A stretch of DNA of 64,000 nucleotides, taken from positions 1-64,000 of the forward strand of contig CAMWNP010000006.1 in the NCBI GenBank assembly GCA_947175645.1. The letters are read 5' to 3'. Under the pieces are notes generated by a model that did no database searches, was not told the DNA's origin, and saw nothing but the letters and a program-made list of their open reading frames with translations. Below are positions 52,632 through 61,479 of the stretch, piece by piece (positions within the stretch are counted from its first letter, which is position 1; the number at the start of each line of letters is the position of its first letter). The translations under genes were made by a program, and so were the position numbers. Source of the stretch: an uncultured Porphyromonadaceae bacterium (GTDB taxonomy: Bacteria; Bacteroidota; Bacteroidia; Bacteroidales; Muribaculaceae).

Positions 52632-52716
52632 CTCATTTATCAAATCATAAAACAAATATCAGCCATATAATGTTACTCATGGAATAATAAATTTGGATTA
52701 TATCAATGTTTTTTAG

Positions 52717-52724
52717 TAATTTTG
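52717..52724 (+). promoter_or_regulatory. Promoter -7 element of cvfB-fbp
   Basis: TAATTTTG, 45 nt before the start at 52769. Confidence 0.6.
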
Positions 52725-52768
52725 TTTTGGAGGTGAGATGTTTCATCCCTGTCTGAAAAAATATTTAA

Positions 52769-53617
52769 ATGGTAAAAATAGGAAATTATAATACACTGAC
52801 TGTCAGCCATCTTGTTGACTTCGGAGCATATCTTGACGCGGGCAACGGAGTTGAGATACTTCTTCCGGCAAAATATATTAAGACAACTTTATCTCCGGGA
52901 GATGAAGTGGAAGTTTTTGTGTACACAGACTCTGAAGACCGACTTATTGCTACTACCGAACATCCGTATATAACAGTAGGAGAGTTCGGGTTCCTTAAGG
53001 TACTGGATGTTAACAGGGTAGGGGCTTTCCTTGACTGGGGGATACCGAAGAATCTCCTTGTTCCATTCAGCGAACAAAAAGCAACAATGAGAGAGGGTGG
53101 TCACTATCTGGTGTACTGCTATCTTGACTATACCACACACCGTGTGGTCGCCACCACAAGAATCAATAAATATCTGGGGAATATACCGCCCGATCTTCAT
53201 TCCGGACAACCTGTTGAATGTATGGTATTCGGTAGTAATGCTGTTGGATATAAGGTTATCGTTAACAACCTTTTTCAAGGGATGATATATTATAACGAGA
53301 CTTATTCTGAATTAAAGATAGGAGAAAAACTGACCGCTCTGGTTAAAAGTATACGTAGAGACGGCAAAATTGATCTTGTGGCCGGGGACCTTGCCGGTAA
53401 CCGTACTGAGTCACTCGCTGACCGGCTGGTTGAATATTTGCATAAGAACGGTGGCTCTATGAACATAACTGATAAGTCACCCGCATTGATAGTAAGTAAC
53501 ACATTTCAGTGCAGCAAGAAAGACTTTAAAAAAGCGATCGGTCACCTTTACAAACAGCATATCATTTCAATTTCACCTGAAAAAATCTCACTTAATGATG
53601 AATTCAGATCACGTTGA
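52769..53617 (+). CDS. CvfB-family S1-like RNA-binding protein
   Basis: A 282-residue cytosolic protein with the CvfB/YitL layout: three S1-like OB folds (about 1-60, 65-130, 145-215) and a C-terminal winged helix (220-282). Signatures: LVDFGAYLDAGNGVEILLPAKY, VGAFLDWGIPKNLLVPFSEQ, CMVFGSNAVGYKVIVNNLFQGMIY and LIVSNTFQCSKKDFKKAIGHLYKQ. Staphylococcal CvfB affects virulence gene expression and binds RNA. The next gene starts 23 nt before its stop in another frame. Confidence 0.9.
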   Translation: MVKIGNYNTLTVSHLVDFGAYLDAGNGVEILLPAKYIKTTLSPGDEVEVFVYTDSEDRLIATTEHPYITVGEFGFLKVLDVNRVGAFLDWGIPKNLLVPFSEQKATMREGGHYLVYCYLDYTTHRVVATTRINKYLGNIPPDLHSGQPVECMVFGSNAVGYKVIVNNLFQGMIYYNETYSELKIGEKLTALVKSIRRDGKIDLVAGDLAGNRTESLADRLVEYLHKNGGSMNITDKSPALIVSNTFQCSKKDFKKAIGHLYKQHIISISPEKISLNDEFRSR

Positions 53618-55592
53618 ATCTAAGACACTTGAAAACGACATTCGCTATCTTTCATTACTGTCGAAATCGTTTCCATCCATTGCCTCGGCCAGTACTGAAA
53701 TAATCAATCTGGAGGCAATAATGAATTTGCCTAAAGGTACAGAACATTTTCTGACTGATCTTCATGGTGAATATGAGGCGTTCCTTCATGTGCTCAAAAA
53801 TGCGTCAGGCACAGTGAAACGCAAGGTGAACGAGATATTCGGGAACACTCTTCGTGAATCAGACAAGAAGAATCTGTGTACGCTTATATATTATCCTAAG
53901 GAAAAACTCCGGCTGGTTAAAGAAAGTGAGGAAAATATTGACGAGTGGTATAACATCACGTTAAATCAACTGGTAAAAGTCTGTCAGAGCGTGTCATCGA
54001 AATATACCCGGTCAAAAGTTAATAAGGCACTTCCCAAGGATTTCAGTTATATCATACAGGAGTTGTTGCATGAAACTGAGGCTGATCCCAACAAGTATGC
54101 CTACTTCAATCAGATCATATCTACGATTATTTCAACAGGACGTGCTGATGATTTTATCATTGCTATGTGTAACCTCATTCAGCGACTCGCCATAGATTCG
54201 TTGCATATTGTGGGTGACATATATGATCGCGGTCCGGGGGCACACATTATTATGGATAAACTTTGCGATTATCATAATGTGGATATTCAATGGGGTAACC
54301 ATGATCTGCTTTGGATGGGAGCGTATGCCGGTAATGATTGTTCCATGACTAATGTAGTGCGGATTTCTCTCAGATACGGAAACCTTGACACATTGGAGGA
54401 AGGGTATGGGATAAACCTATTGCCTTTGGCTACAATGGCTATTGAAACATACAACCAGGAGAATCTTGACATGTATCGTCCCAAAATAAAAGGTTCTCAA
54501 AAGCGATATTCTGATCACGAAATCAGGGTGATTTCTCAGATGCATAAGGCTATTTCCGTGATTCAATGGAAACTTGAAGGAAATTTAATCAGGCGTAATC
54601 CGGACTATCAGATGGATGACCGTTTATTATTGAACAGTATTGATTATGAAAAAGGAAAAATTTACATAGATGGTAAAAATTATCCGTTACGTGACAAAGA
54701 ATTTCCTACTATTGATCCGGTTGATCCTTACCGGCTCACAGAAGCAGAAGCGAAAGTTGTGAAACTTCTTCATAACGGATTTGTAAATTCGGAGAAACTT
54801 AGGAAACACGTGGAGTTCCTGCTTCATAAGGGTTCATTCTATCTTGCCCGTAACAATAATCTGCTCTATCATGCCTCCATACCCATGGATGAAGATGGCA
54901 GATTCAGAAAAGTAAAGATTATGGATGAGGAATTCAGCGGGAAGGATCTGCTTGACCGTATTGATACTCTTGTGCAGGTGGCTTGCCGGAGATCCTCTGA
55001 AAAGGATGAAGAGAAAGATTATGCTGTGGACTACATGTGGTATCTTTGGTGCGGACCTGATTCCCCGTCATTTGATAAATCCAAGATGGCAACTCTGGAA
55101 CGTTATCTTATAGAAGACAAGGTGACGCATGCAGAAAAGAAAGGCAGTTATTACACTTTGAGGGACAATGAGGAAATTTGCAACATGATTCTTAAGGAGT
55201 TCGGGCTTCCCACCGAGCATTCCCACATAATTAACGGACACGTCCCGGTAAAAATCATCAAAGGGGAAAACCCGGTAAAGGCCAATGGCAAACTCCTTGT
55301 TATTGATGGCGGTTTTTCAAAGGCTTACCAACCGGAAACAGGAATTGCAGGTTATACTCTGGTGTTTCATTCAAGAGGCTTTCAACTGGTTCAGCATGAG
55401 CCTTTTGAGTCAACTCAAAAAGCCATAGAGGAGGGTCAGGACATCATATCTAACACTGTACTAAACGAATACAACAGCCGACGATTGCGCGTTCGTGACA
55501 CTGATAAAGGTCATGAACTTGAGTCTCAGGTCGTGAATCTGAATAACTTGTTGAAGGCTTATAGGTTAGGGCTGGTCAAGGAAAAATCCTGA
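53595..55592 (+). CDS. fbp: Fructose-1,6-bisphosphatase, class III
   Basis: A 665-residue gluconeogenic enzyme of the calcineurin-like metallophosphatase fold, unrelated to class I Fbp. Metal-binding motifs: DLHGEYEAFL (about 55-64), GDIYDRGPGAH (near 205) and WGNHDLLWMGA (near 235), with an INGHVPVK toward the C-terminus. Length fits the class (about 640-670). The 23-nt overlap with cvfB means translational coupling. Two ATGs at 53595 and 53598 are possible starts. Confidence 0.96.
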   Translation: MMNSDHVESKTLENDIRYLSLLSKSFPSIASASTEIINLEAIMNLPKGTEHFLTDLHGEYEAFLHVLKNASGTVKRKVNEIFGNTLRESDKKNLCTLIYYPKEKLRLVKESEENIDEWYNITLNQLVKVCQSVSSKYTRSKVNKALPKDFSYIIQELLHETEADPNKYAYFNQIISTIISTGRADDFIIAMCNLIQRLAIDSLHIVGDIYDRGPGAHIIMDKLCDYHNVDIQWGNHDLLWMGAYAGNDCSMTNVVRISLRYGNLDTLEEGYGINLLPLATMAIETYNQENLDMYRPKIKGSQKRYSDHEIRVISQMHKAISVIQWKLEGNLIRRNPDYQMDDRLLLNSIDYEKGKIYIDGKNYPLRDKEFPTIDPVDPYRLTEAEAKVVKLLHNGFVNSEKLRKHVEFLLHKGSFYLARNNNLLYHASIPMDEDGRFRKVKIMDEEFSGKDLLDRIDTLVQVACRRSSEKDEEKDYAVDYMWYLWCGPDSPSFDKSKMATLERYLIEDKVTHAEKKGSYYTLRDNEEICNMILKEFGLPTEHSHIINGHVPVKIIKGENPVKANGKLLVIDGGFSKAYQPETGIAGYTLVFHSRGFQLVQHEPFESTQKAIEEGQDIISNTVLNEYNSRRLRVRDTDKGHELESQVVNLNNLLKAYRLGLVKEKS

Positions 55593-55634
55593 CATCCTAT
55601 TTATTAAGACTCGGACAAAATCTCCGTGAAATAA

Positions 55635-56114
55635 CTAAAAAAGTGTGACGATCTCTCCTGTCATACTTTTTTTTACATCTATGACTCTCTGATTTTCCGA
55701 TCCCCGGAAATGAAGTGATATATTACGTTGCGGGAGTATAAAAGGCCCGTCTACAATAACATCAACGTATGGAAGAATTGCACTGAGGGTAGGTGATGAG
55801 AGTATATCCTCAAATGAATATCCGGTATAGCACCATATATTCTTCCCAAGATTTTTTATCCGGCTTGCAATTGGAACGAGTTGTGTAATCTGCATCAAAG
55901 GATCACCTCCTGAAAATGTTACATCAAGATCATTTTCAACGACTCTGGCAACAATCTCATCTTCAGTTAGGTCTACTCCTCCTGACATATCCCATGATTG
56001 TGGGTTATGACAACCCTCACAGTGATGAGTACACCCCGCAAAGTATATGGATGTCCTTAAACCGGGTCCATCTACCGTGGTTCCGTCAATGATTTTTAAG
56101 ACCTTGAGCCCCAT
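55635..56114 (-). CDS. nrdG: Anaerobic ribonucleotide reductase activating protein
   Basis: A 159-residue radical-SAM enzyme that forms the glycyl radical on NrdD. The iron-sulfur motif CTHHCEGC (CxxxCxxC) is at about residues 29-36, with TFSGGDPLMQ as the SAM-binding GGE-like motif. Its start overlaps the nrdD stop (TAATG at 56112-56116). The 3' end contains the terminator hairpin. Confidence 0.95.
   Translation of the reverse strand: MGLKVLKIIDGTTVDGPGLRTSIYFAGCTHHCEGCHNPQSWDMSGGVDLTEDEIVARVVENDLDVTFSGGDPLMQITQLVPIASRIKNLGKNIWCYTGYSFEDILSSPTLSAILPYVDVIVDGPFILPQRNISLHFRGSENQRVIDVKKSMTGEIVTLF
55637..55674 (-). terminator. Terminator embedded in the end of nrdG
   Basis: AAAAAAGTGTGAC (55637-55649) pairs with GTCATACTTTTTT with one mismatch. 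The stem covers the last codons (MTGEIVTLF) and the stop of nrdG. Confidence 0.7.
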
Positions 56115-58321
56115 TATTTGTGAACAACCCTGTCTTTCAGTTCTGCAAGTTTTGCCTTGTTCCAGCGATCTGTGGTTCCAACGAGATAACCGGTTATACG
56201 TTGAAGTTTGTCAATATTGCTTCCACCGCATTTAGGACATATATCCAGATTCTGCTGTGCATCCTCATACCCGCAGTCCATGCATCTGTTTCTATTATGA
56301 TTGACAGAGCCGTAACCAATGTTATATTTGTGAATCAGATCGACAATATCACTGATTGCCTTGGGGTTATGCGTGGCATCTCCATCAATTTCCACATAGA
56401 ATATGTGACCGCCTCGAGTCAGATCATGATATGGAGCCTCCACCGTTGCCTTGTGTAACGGTGAGCAATTATAATAGACGGGAACGTGGTTGGAATTGGT
56501 ATAGTATGCACGGTCGGTAATACCGGGTAGGACACCGAATTTCTTCCGGTCCTTTATCGTAAACTTCCCTGAGAGTCCCTCTGCCGGAGTAGCGAGAACT
56601 GAAAAATTATGATTATACTTTTCACTGTATTCGAGTGCTCTGTCGCGCATGTGAGTGACGATTTTCAGCCCGAGTTCCTGTGATTTCGCATCTTCCCCGT
56701 GATGTTTGCCACGAAGTGCCACAAGTGCTTCAGCAAGACCTATAAACCCGATACCCAAGGTTCCCTGATTGATAACAGGCTCTATGGTGTCAGTGGGACC
56801 AAGTTTCTCACCACCGACCCACAGACGTGACATCAGGAGAGGGAACTGTTTAGCCAATGCTCCTTTCTGGAAGTTGAAACGGTCGCATAATTGGCGTGCC
56901 GTAATATCAAGAACATCGTCAAGTTTTTTGAAAAATGCCTCAATTCGTTCCTTTTCATCCTTGATGTTCATACATTCAATCGCTATCCGAACAATGTTGA
57001 CGGTAGTAAAACTGAGATTTCCTCTTCCAACTGAGGTTTTTTCACCATATCTGTTTTCAAAAACACGGGTGCGGCAACCCATGGTAGCAACCTCGTAAAG
57101 ATATCTGTCAGGATCATCAGGATTCCATTTTTCATGTTGATTGAAAGTTGCATCAAGATTCACAAAATTTGGAAAGAATCTGCGTGCGGTGACTTTGCAG
57201 GCAAATTGGTATAGATCATAATTGGGATCTTCCGGAAGATAATTCACACCGGTTTTTGTTTTCCATATCTGAATGGGAAATATGGCAGTAGCGCCATTTC
57301 CAACGCCTTCGTATGTTGTCTGGAGAAGTTCCCTAATCACACAACGACCTTCTGCAGAGATGTCAGTACCATAGTTTATTGAACTGAAAACCACCTGGTT
57401 GCCACCTCTTGAGTGAATTGAGTTCATGTTATGAACGAAAGCCTCCATGGCCTGATGAACTCTTGCAACCGTTCGGTTTACAGAATGTTGCAATATACGT
57501 TCATCGCCTGATAGACCCTCAAGCGGACGTTTGATGTAGTCTTTCAGTTCAATATTATATAAATGAGAGTAATCCTCTCCGGAAAGTGCTTCAATATTTT
57601 TGACTTCTTCAATAAACGAACTGCGTACGAACGGTGCGAGATAATAGTCGAACGCAGGGATTGCCTGTCCCCCATGCATCTCATTCTGAGCAGTTTCAAG
57701 TGAGATACATGCAATAACTGATGCCGTCTCGATACGTTTAGCGGGGCGTGATTCTCCATGTCCTGCAATAAATCCTCCTTTGAGTATATGGTCAAGCGGA
57801 TGTTGCACGCATGTCAGTGATTTAGTGGGATAGTAATCTTTGTCATGGATATGTATATACCCGTTTCTCATTGCCTCATTTGCCTCGTCGCTCAGCAGAT
57901 AGTCATCAACAAACGGTTTGGTGGTTTCGCTTGCGAATTTCATCATCATGCCTGCCGGAGAGTCGGTATTCATATTGGCATTCTCCCGAGTTATGTCGTT
58001 ATTCTTGGTTTCAATAATCTCGAGGAAAATGTCACGAGTCTTAGCCTGGCGTGCTATTCGCCGTTTGTCACGGTAAGAAATGTATCTTTTTGCAACATCT
58101 TTACGGGAACTTTTCATAAGTTCAAATTCCACCCGGTCCTGAATTTCCTCAACGGTCATTTGTTCCTTACCACTCATGCCAATATGGTCAGCAATACGTG
58201 CGATAAGGGATTCATCTTCGCCAAGGTCTGTTGTTAACATTGCTTTACGGATGGCTGCCTTGATTTTTTCTTCGTTATAGCCTACGATTCGGCCATCTCG
58301 TTTTACAACGGTCTGTATCAT
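56114..58321 (-). CDS. nrdD: Anaerobic ribonucleoside-triphosphate reductase
   Basis: A 735-residue class III reductase making dNTPs without oxygen. Residues 1-95 are the ATP-cone (VKRDGRIVGYNEEKI). The glycyl-radical site is Gly711 in RITGYLVGT. The zinc site CMDCGY...CPKCGG lies just before it. Active-site region CIS-LETAQNEMHGGQA contains a Cys. Operon with nrdG; promoter with an ideal -33/-7 pair. Confidence 0.96.
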   Translation of the reverse strand: MIQTVVKRDGRIVGYNEEKIKAAIRKAMLTTDLGEDESLIARIADHIGMSGKEQMTVEEIQDRVEFELMKSSRKDVAKRYISYRDKRRIARQAKTRDIFLEIIETKNNDITRENANMNTDSPAGMMMKFASETTKPFVDDYLLSDEANEAMRNGYIHIHDKDYYPTKSLTCVQHPLDHILKGGFIAGHGESRPAKRIETASVIACISLETAQNEMHGGQAIPAFDYYLAPFVRSSFIEEVKNIEALSGEDYSHLYNIELKDYIKRPLEGLSGDERILQHSVNRTVARVHQAMEAFVHNMNSIHSRGGNQVVFSSINYGTDISAEGRCVIRELLQTTYEGVGNGATAIFPIQIWKTKTGVNYLPEDPNYDLYQFACKVTARRFFPNFVNLDATFNQHEKWNPDDPDRYLYEVATMGCRTRVFENRYGEKTSVGRGNLSFTTVNIVRIAIECMNIKDEKERIEAFFKKLDDVLDITARQLCDRFNFQKGALAKQFPLLMSRLWVGGEKLGPTDTIEPVINQGTLGIGFIGLAEALVALRGKHHGEDAKSQELGLKIVTHMRDRALEYSEKYNHNFSVLATPAEGLSGKFTIKDRKKFGVLPGITDRAYYTNSNHVPVYYNCSPLHKATVEAPYHDLTRGGHIFYVEIDGDATHNPKAISDIVDLIHKYNIGYGSVNHNRNRCMDCGYEDAQQNLDICPKCGGSNIDKLQRITGYLVGTTDRWNKAKLAELKDRVVHK

Positions 58322-58373
58322 GGGGATAAGGATTATTCAGGTTTGTGTTTTTTTGAGTTTATGATTGGTTCTG

Positions 58374-58405
58374 CAAAACTATAACAATTATCTCTATTAG
58401 GCAAA
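58374..58405 (-). promoter_or_regulatory. Promoter of nrdDG
   Basis: Reverse strand: TTTG, 20 nt, TAGTTTTG, 53 nt before the nrdD start. No NrdR box was recognised. Confidence 0.65.
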
Positions 58406-58519
58406 TTTTCAAACGAAAAAAAATCCAAAAAAATCTTTTTGGAAAACTTTTTGAAAAATACAAAAATAAATTCTGTTGATTTTCAGAGTGTTATAAAAAT
58501 TTTTGGAAAACTTGATAAA

Positions 58520-60211
58520 TTAATTGATGTTTATGTGTTTGTCGTTAAATAACTCTATGTCATTTTCCGTGATTCCTGATTCCATCAACGGAACAGCCTC
58601 ATTAAGATCTGTGATATAGAGCAAGGGTGCCGGACTGAAGCCATTTCCGGAAAGTGATTTATCTTTTTTCAGGTATGGTGTTGATATACCTGCGAGATCA
58701 ACCATTGTTGGGAAAACCGAGACTGTGGTAGATATTGTAAAATCACTGTTTTTTTTCAGGTTAATGTATGCGGAGTCGCTGAATTGCATGATATATTCTC
58801 CAGATAGCCATGCTATCATAGGAACATATAATTGATGGAATGTGGGAGTAGGGGATGCATGTAGGAACCTGTGTCTTGAATCATCAAAGATATCTTCTCC
58901 ATGATCCGAAGTATATATCATAACTGCAGGGATACCTGATTCATTCAATAATAATATGGCTTGCGCAAGAAAACTATCTATATAGCGAATAGTATTATCA
59001 AATGAATTAACCAGAAGCGGCCGGTTGCCCAGATTCGCATCCGTATAATTATCAGGAGTGAATATGGCAAAATCCTCGGTGTACCTGTCACGATAGTTGA
59101 AATGAGATCCGTAAGTATGGAGTATGATAAATTTCTTTATATATGTTGTGTCGGAGAGTGCGTATGCCAAATTCTTAAGTAATTCATGATCCATGGCTCC
59201 ACGTCCCAATCTTTCCTTTATATATTCCAGTTCATCTGCTTCATTGCAGAAATGTTCGGTATAAGATCTGTTTCTGGTTTGATTTGAAAAAAGATAGGTG
59301 TGAAAACCTGACTCCTTGAAGGCTGTTATCATACTTTTGTGATGAGTAATGGAGTCAAAATTCTCTGCTGTCAGCGATGATATTATCATTGGAACGCTTT
59401 TATGAGTGGTATTGGATTGTGTTACAGCCTTCCTAAATATTATAAGTGAGTCTGATTGACTCAGTTCAGGATTGGTTTCCCGGTCATATCCGAGAAGTTG
59501 CCAGTTTTCTCCGCGTGAGGTTTCTCCTATAACCAACAGATACACTTCGGGCATATCGGCCGGATGAGAAGATGATGCATCATACGTAAAATTCCGTGAG
59601 GTTTCTTCGTAATTTGAAACCTTTATTGTTCGTTCTATCGCCCTGCACATGTTGGAAATGACATTGACAGGAAACAGATCACGCGTTATTTTGTATTTTG
59701 GTTCGGTTAAGATGGTTATTGAAAGCATAATACAGGAACAGATAACGGCTATAACCGAACATTGTCTTAACTTGCGCATGAATGAAAAGGGCAGGGTGCC
59801 ATGCTTGAAAATAAGCACAACTGCCGACACCAAAGGTGGAATATAAAGAATTATGACAACCGCGATTGCAAATACAAGATTCCCTAATAACTCTCCCACT
59901 TCAGTAGCATTTGTTGTTACTACATTCAGGAACATGTCCACCGCTATTATAGATCCTCCATACAGATAAAGCAGAACAATCTGAAATCCGGCATAAGCCA
60001 TGAATGGTAGCATTAACAGGGTCGCTATTCCTGTCCTTTTCCATAAACTCATCAGCAGGAAATATATGCTCAATGGGAGAAAAATATTCGTAAGAGAACT
60101 CCATAACCCCATGCGCTCGGTCACGCATAAAGCCACGTTGGGTACAATTAGCAGTAACGGAAGTGACACTGCAAGCAGTGTCGATCCGTTTAATTCTTTA
60201 AAACGCTTCAT
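58520..60211 (-). CDS. Phosphoethanolamine transferase-like sulfatase-fold membrane protein
   Basis: A 563-residue inner membrane protein. Five hydrophobic segments (10-30, 38-58, 63-85, 110-140, 152-170) precede a periplasmic sulfatase-type domain. VIGETSRGENWQLLGY (228-243) gives the metal Glu230 and nucleophile Thr231, and YTSDHGEDIFDDS and RFLHASPTPTFH give other metal ligands. It matches EptA/CptA-type enzymes that add phosphoethanolamine to lipid A or core. The precise acceptor is unknown. It overlaps the OMP gene upstream by 14 nt. Confidence 0.9.
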   Translation of the reverse strand: MKRFKELNGSTLLAVSLPLLLIVPNVALCVTERMGLWSSLTNIFLPLSIYFLLMSLWKRTGIATLLMLPFMAYAGFQIVLLYLYGGSIIAVDMFLNVVTTNATEVGELLGNLVFAIAVVIILYIPPLVSAVVLIFKHGTLPFSFMRKLRQCSVIAVICSCIMLSITILTEPKYKITRDLFPVNVISNMCRAIERTIKVSNYEETSRNFTYDASSSHPADMPEVYLLVIGETSRGENWQLLGYDRETNPELSQSDSLIIFRKAVTQSNTTHKSVPMIISSLTAENFDSITHHKSMITAFKESGFHTYLFSNQTRNRSYTEHFCNEADELEYIKERLGRGAMDHELLKNLAYALSDTTYIKKFIILHTYGSHFNYRDRYTEDFAIFTPDNYTDANLGNRPLLVNSFDNTIRYIDSFLAQAILLLNESGIPAVMIYTSDHGEDIFDDSRHRFLHASPTPTFHQLYVPMIAWLSGEYIMQFSDSAYINLKKNSDFTISTTVSVFPTMVDLAGISTPYLKKDKSLSGNGFSPAPLLYITDLNEAVPLMESGITENDIELFNDKHININ

Positions 60212-61367
60212 TTATGTTAAAAACAATTCCTTTTTCACCTCTTCCGAAACCGATATCGAATCGGACATTGATCCTGTTTTTAAACTCCCATCTATAGCCA
60301 ACGCCATAATTCGGAAGTGTTTTACTCACACGTATTTCCGAAAACTTAGGAAATACATTTCCGGCACCGGCCCATACGACAACTCCGTTTCTGTGCCATA
60401 CCCTTTGCCTTAACTCAATTGTAGCATCAATCTCACACTTATCGTTATAACGTCCGTCATAGTAACCTCTCAGACCATTACTCATAGTTATGGATGGCAT
60501 CATTGTCCACGGGGTGTTTCCGTAGGTGAACATACCATGCAACTGAGTAGCAATGACACCGCCCTTCCATATCCGATGATAATAGTTACCGGTGATTTCA
60601 GTGCTGGAAAAGGAGTACCTGTTGCCTAAGAATCCTGCGTAAAAACGTTGGTGAAGTTCAATATTTATGCCACTGTATGCATTGGCTATATTATCTCTTG
60701 TGTCATAACTCAACGCTACCCCGAGTCCTGTAGATGTGATGTTCATTTTCTGGTCATGCCACATATGTGTCGCATGGTCACTGATGTGAGAGCCTGAAAT
60801 AATACAGAACTGACCGGTTGGTCCGAAATATACATTTTCCCCTATACGGATCATGAAATCAGCATCAATTTTGAACTGTTTCCTACGGTAACTCGTTTCA
60901 TTGTCATCATTCCGGTTTTCATCATAACCTGTTCCCCAGAAATAATTAGGTTGAGAATAGAAATATAATTTATAATTTATACGGTATTTCTCAAGCGGAA
61001 AAAGATGATAGCCCTTGACTCCAACAAGATAAAATCCGGTTGTTGAAAAGTCTCCGTATAATCCCGTCATTGACATTGGGGTGATAGTGTCGTTCAGATT
61101 ACGCTTGTATAATCCTGCGGCCATCACTCCCAATCCGAATTTTGTTTCACTTGAATAATGAGGTCCGCCTAAAATGCTGAAATCATATTTTTTGTTGGGT
61201 TTTATCTTGTTGGATTCCGAAAAATAGTCAATGACACGTGATATGATATTCTCATTGTGGTGCTCATACAATGAGTCACCCCTCATATTATTGACGGTAT
61301 CAACAACGCTGGCCTGACAGATAACAAACCCAAAAACAAATAATATTGCAGTTAACCCTCTGCGCAT
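60198..61367 (-). CDS. Outer membrane beta-barrel protein, BamA/D15-like
   Basis: A 389-residue exported protein: signal peptide 1-19 (LFVFGFVICQA), short linker, then a barrel of alternating strands (YDFSILGGPHYSSETKFGLGVMAAGLYKRN... to WEFKNRINVRFDIGFGRGEKGIVFNINEAF). The terminal FNINEAF and D-G-RYND loop fit the surface-antigen D15 superfamily without POTRA domains. Function unknown; as the first gene of an operon with the phosphoethanolamine transferase it may act in the outer leaflet. Confidence 0.8.
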   Translation of the reverse strand: MRRGLTAILFVFGFVICQASVVDTVNNMRGDSLYEHHNENIISRVIDYFSESNKIKPNKKYDFSILGGPHYSSETKFGLGVMAAGLYKRNLNDTITPMSMTGLYGDFSTTGFYLVGVKGYHLFPLEKYRINYKLYFYSQPNYFWGTGYDENRNDDNETSYRRKQFKIDADFMIRIGENVYFGPTGQFCIISGSHISDHATHMWHDQKMNITSTGLGVALSYDTRDNIANAYSGINIELHQRFYAGFLGNRYSFSSTEITGNYYHRIWKGGVIATQLHGMFTYGNTPWTMMPSITMSNGLRGYYDGRYNDKCEIDATIELRQRVWHRNGVVVWAGAGNVFPKFSEIRVSKTLPNYGVGYRWEFKNRINVRFDIGFGRGEKGIVFNINEAF

Positions 61368-61386
61368 AATGTGAATTTTGAAATTA

Positions 61387-61394
61387 CAAATTTA
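61387..61394 (-). promoter_or_regulatory. Promoter -7 element of the OMP/eptA-like pair
   Basis: The reverse strand reads TAAATTTG, 19 nt before the start at 61367. Confidence 0.6.
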
Positions 61395-61467
61395 CCATTT
61401 TTTTTTGTCTTATCTGCCTTATAGGATAATTTAAACCAAGAAAATGGTGTATTTTACCAATTTTTAG

Positions 61468-61475
61468 TAATTTTG
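61468..61475 (+). promoter_or_regulatory. Promoter -7 element of mutS2, predicting a leaderless mRNA
   Basis: TAATTTTG ends 4 nt before the mutS2 ATG (61480), so transcription would start at or next to the start codon. Confidence 0.55.
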
Positions 61476-61479
61476 CTAT

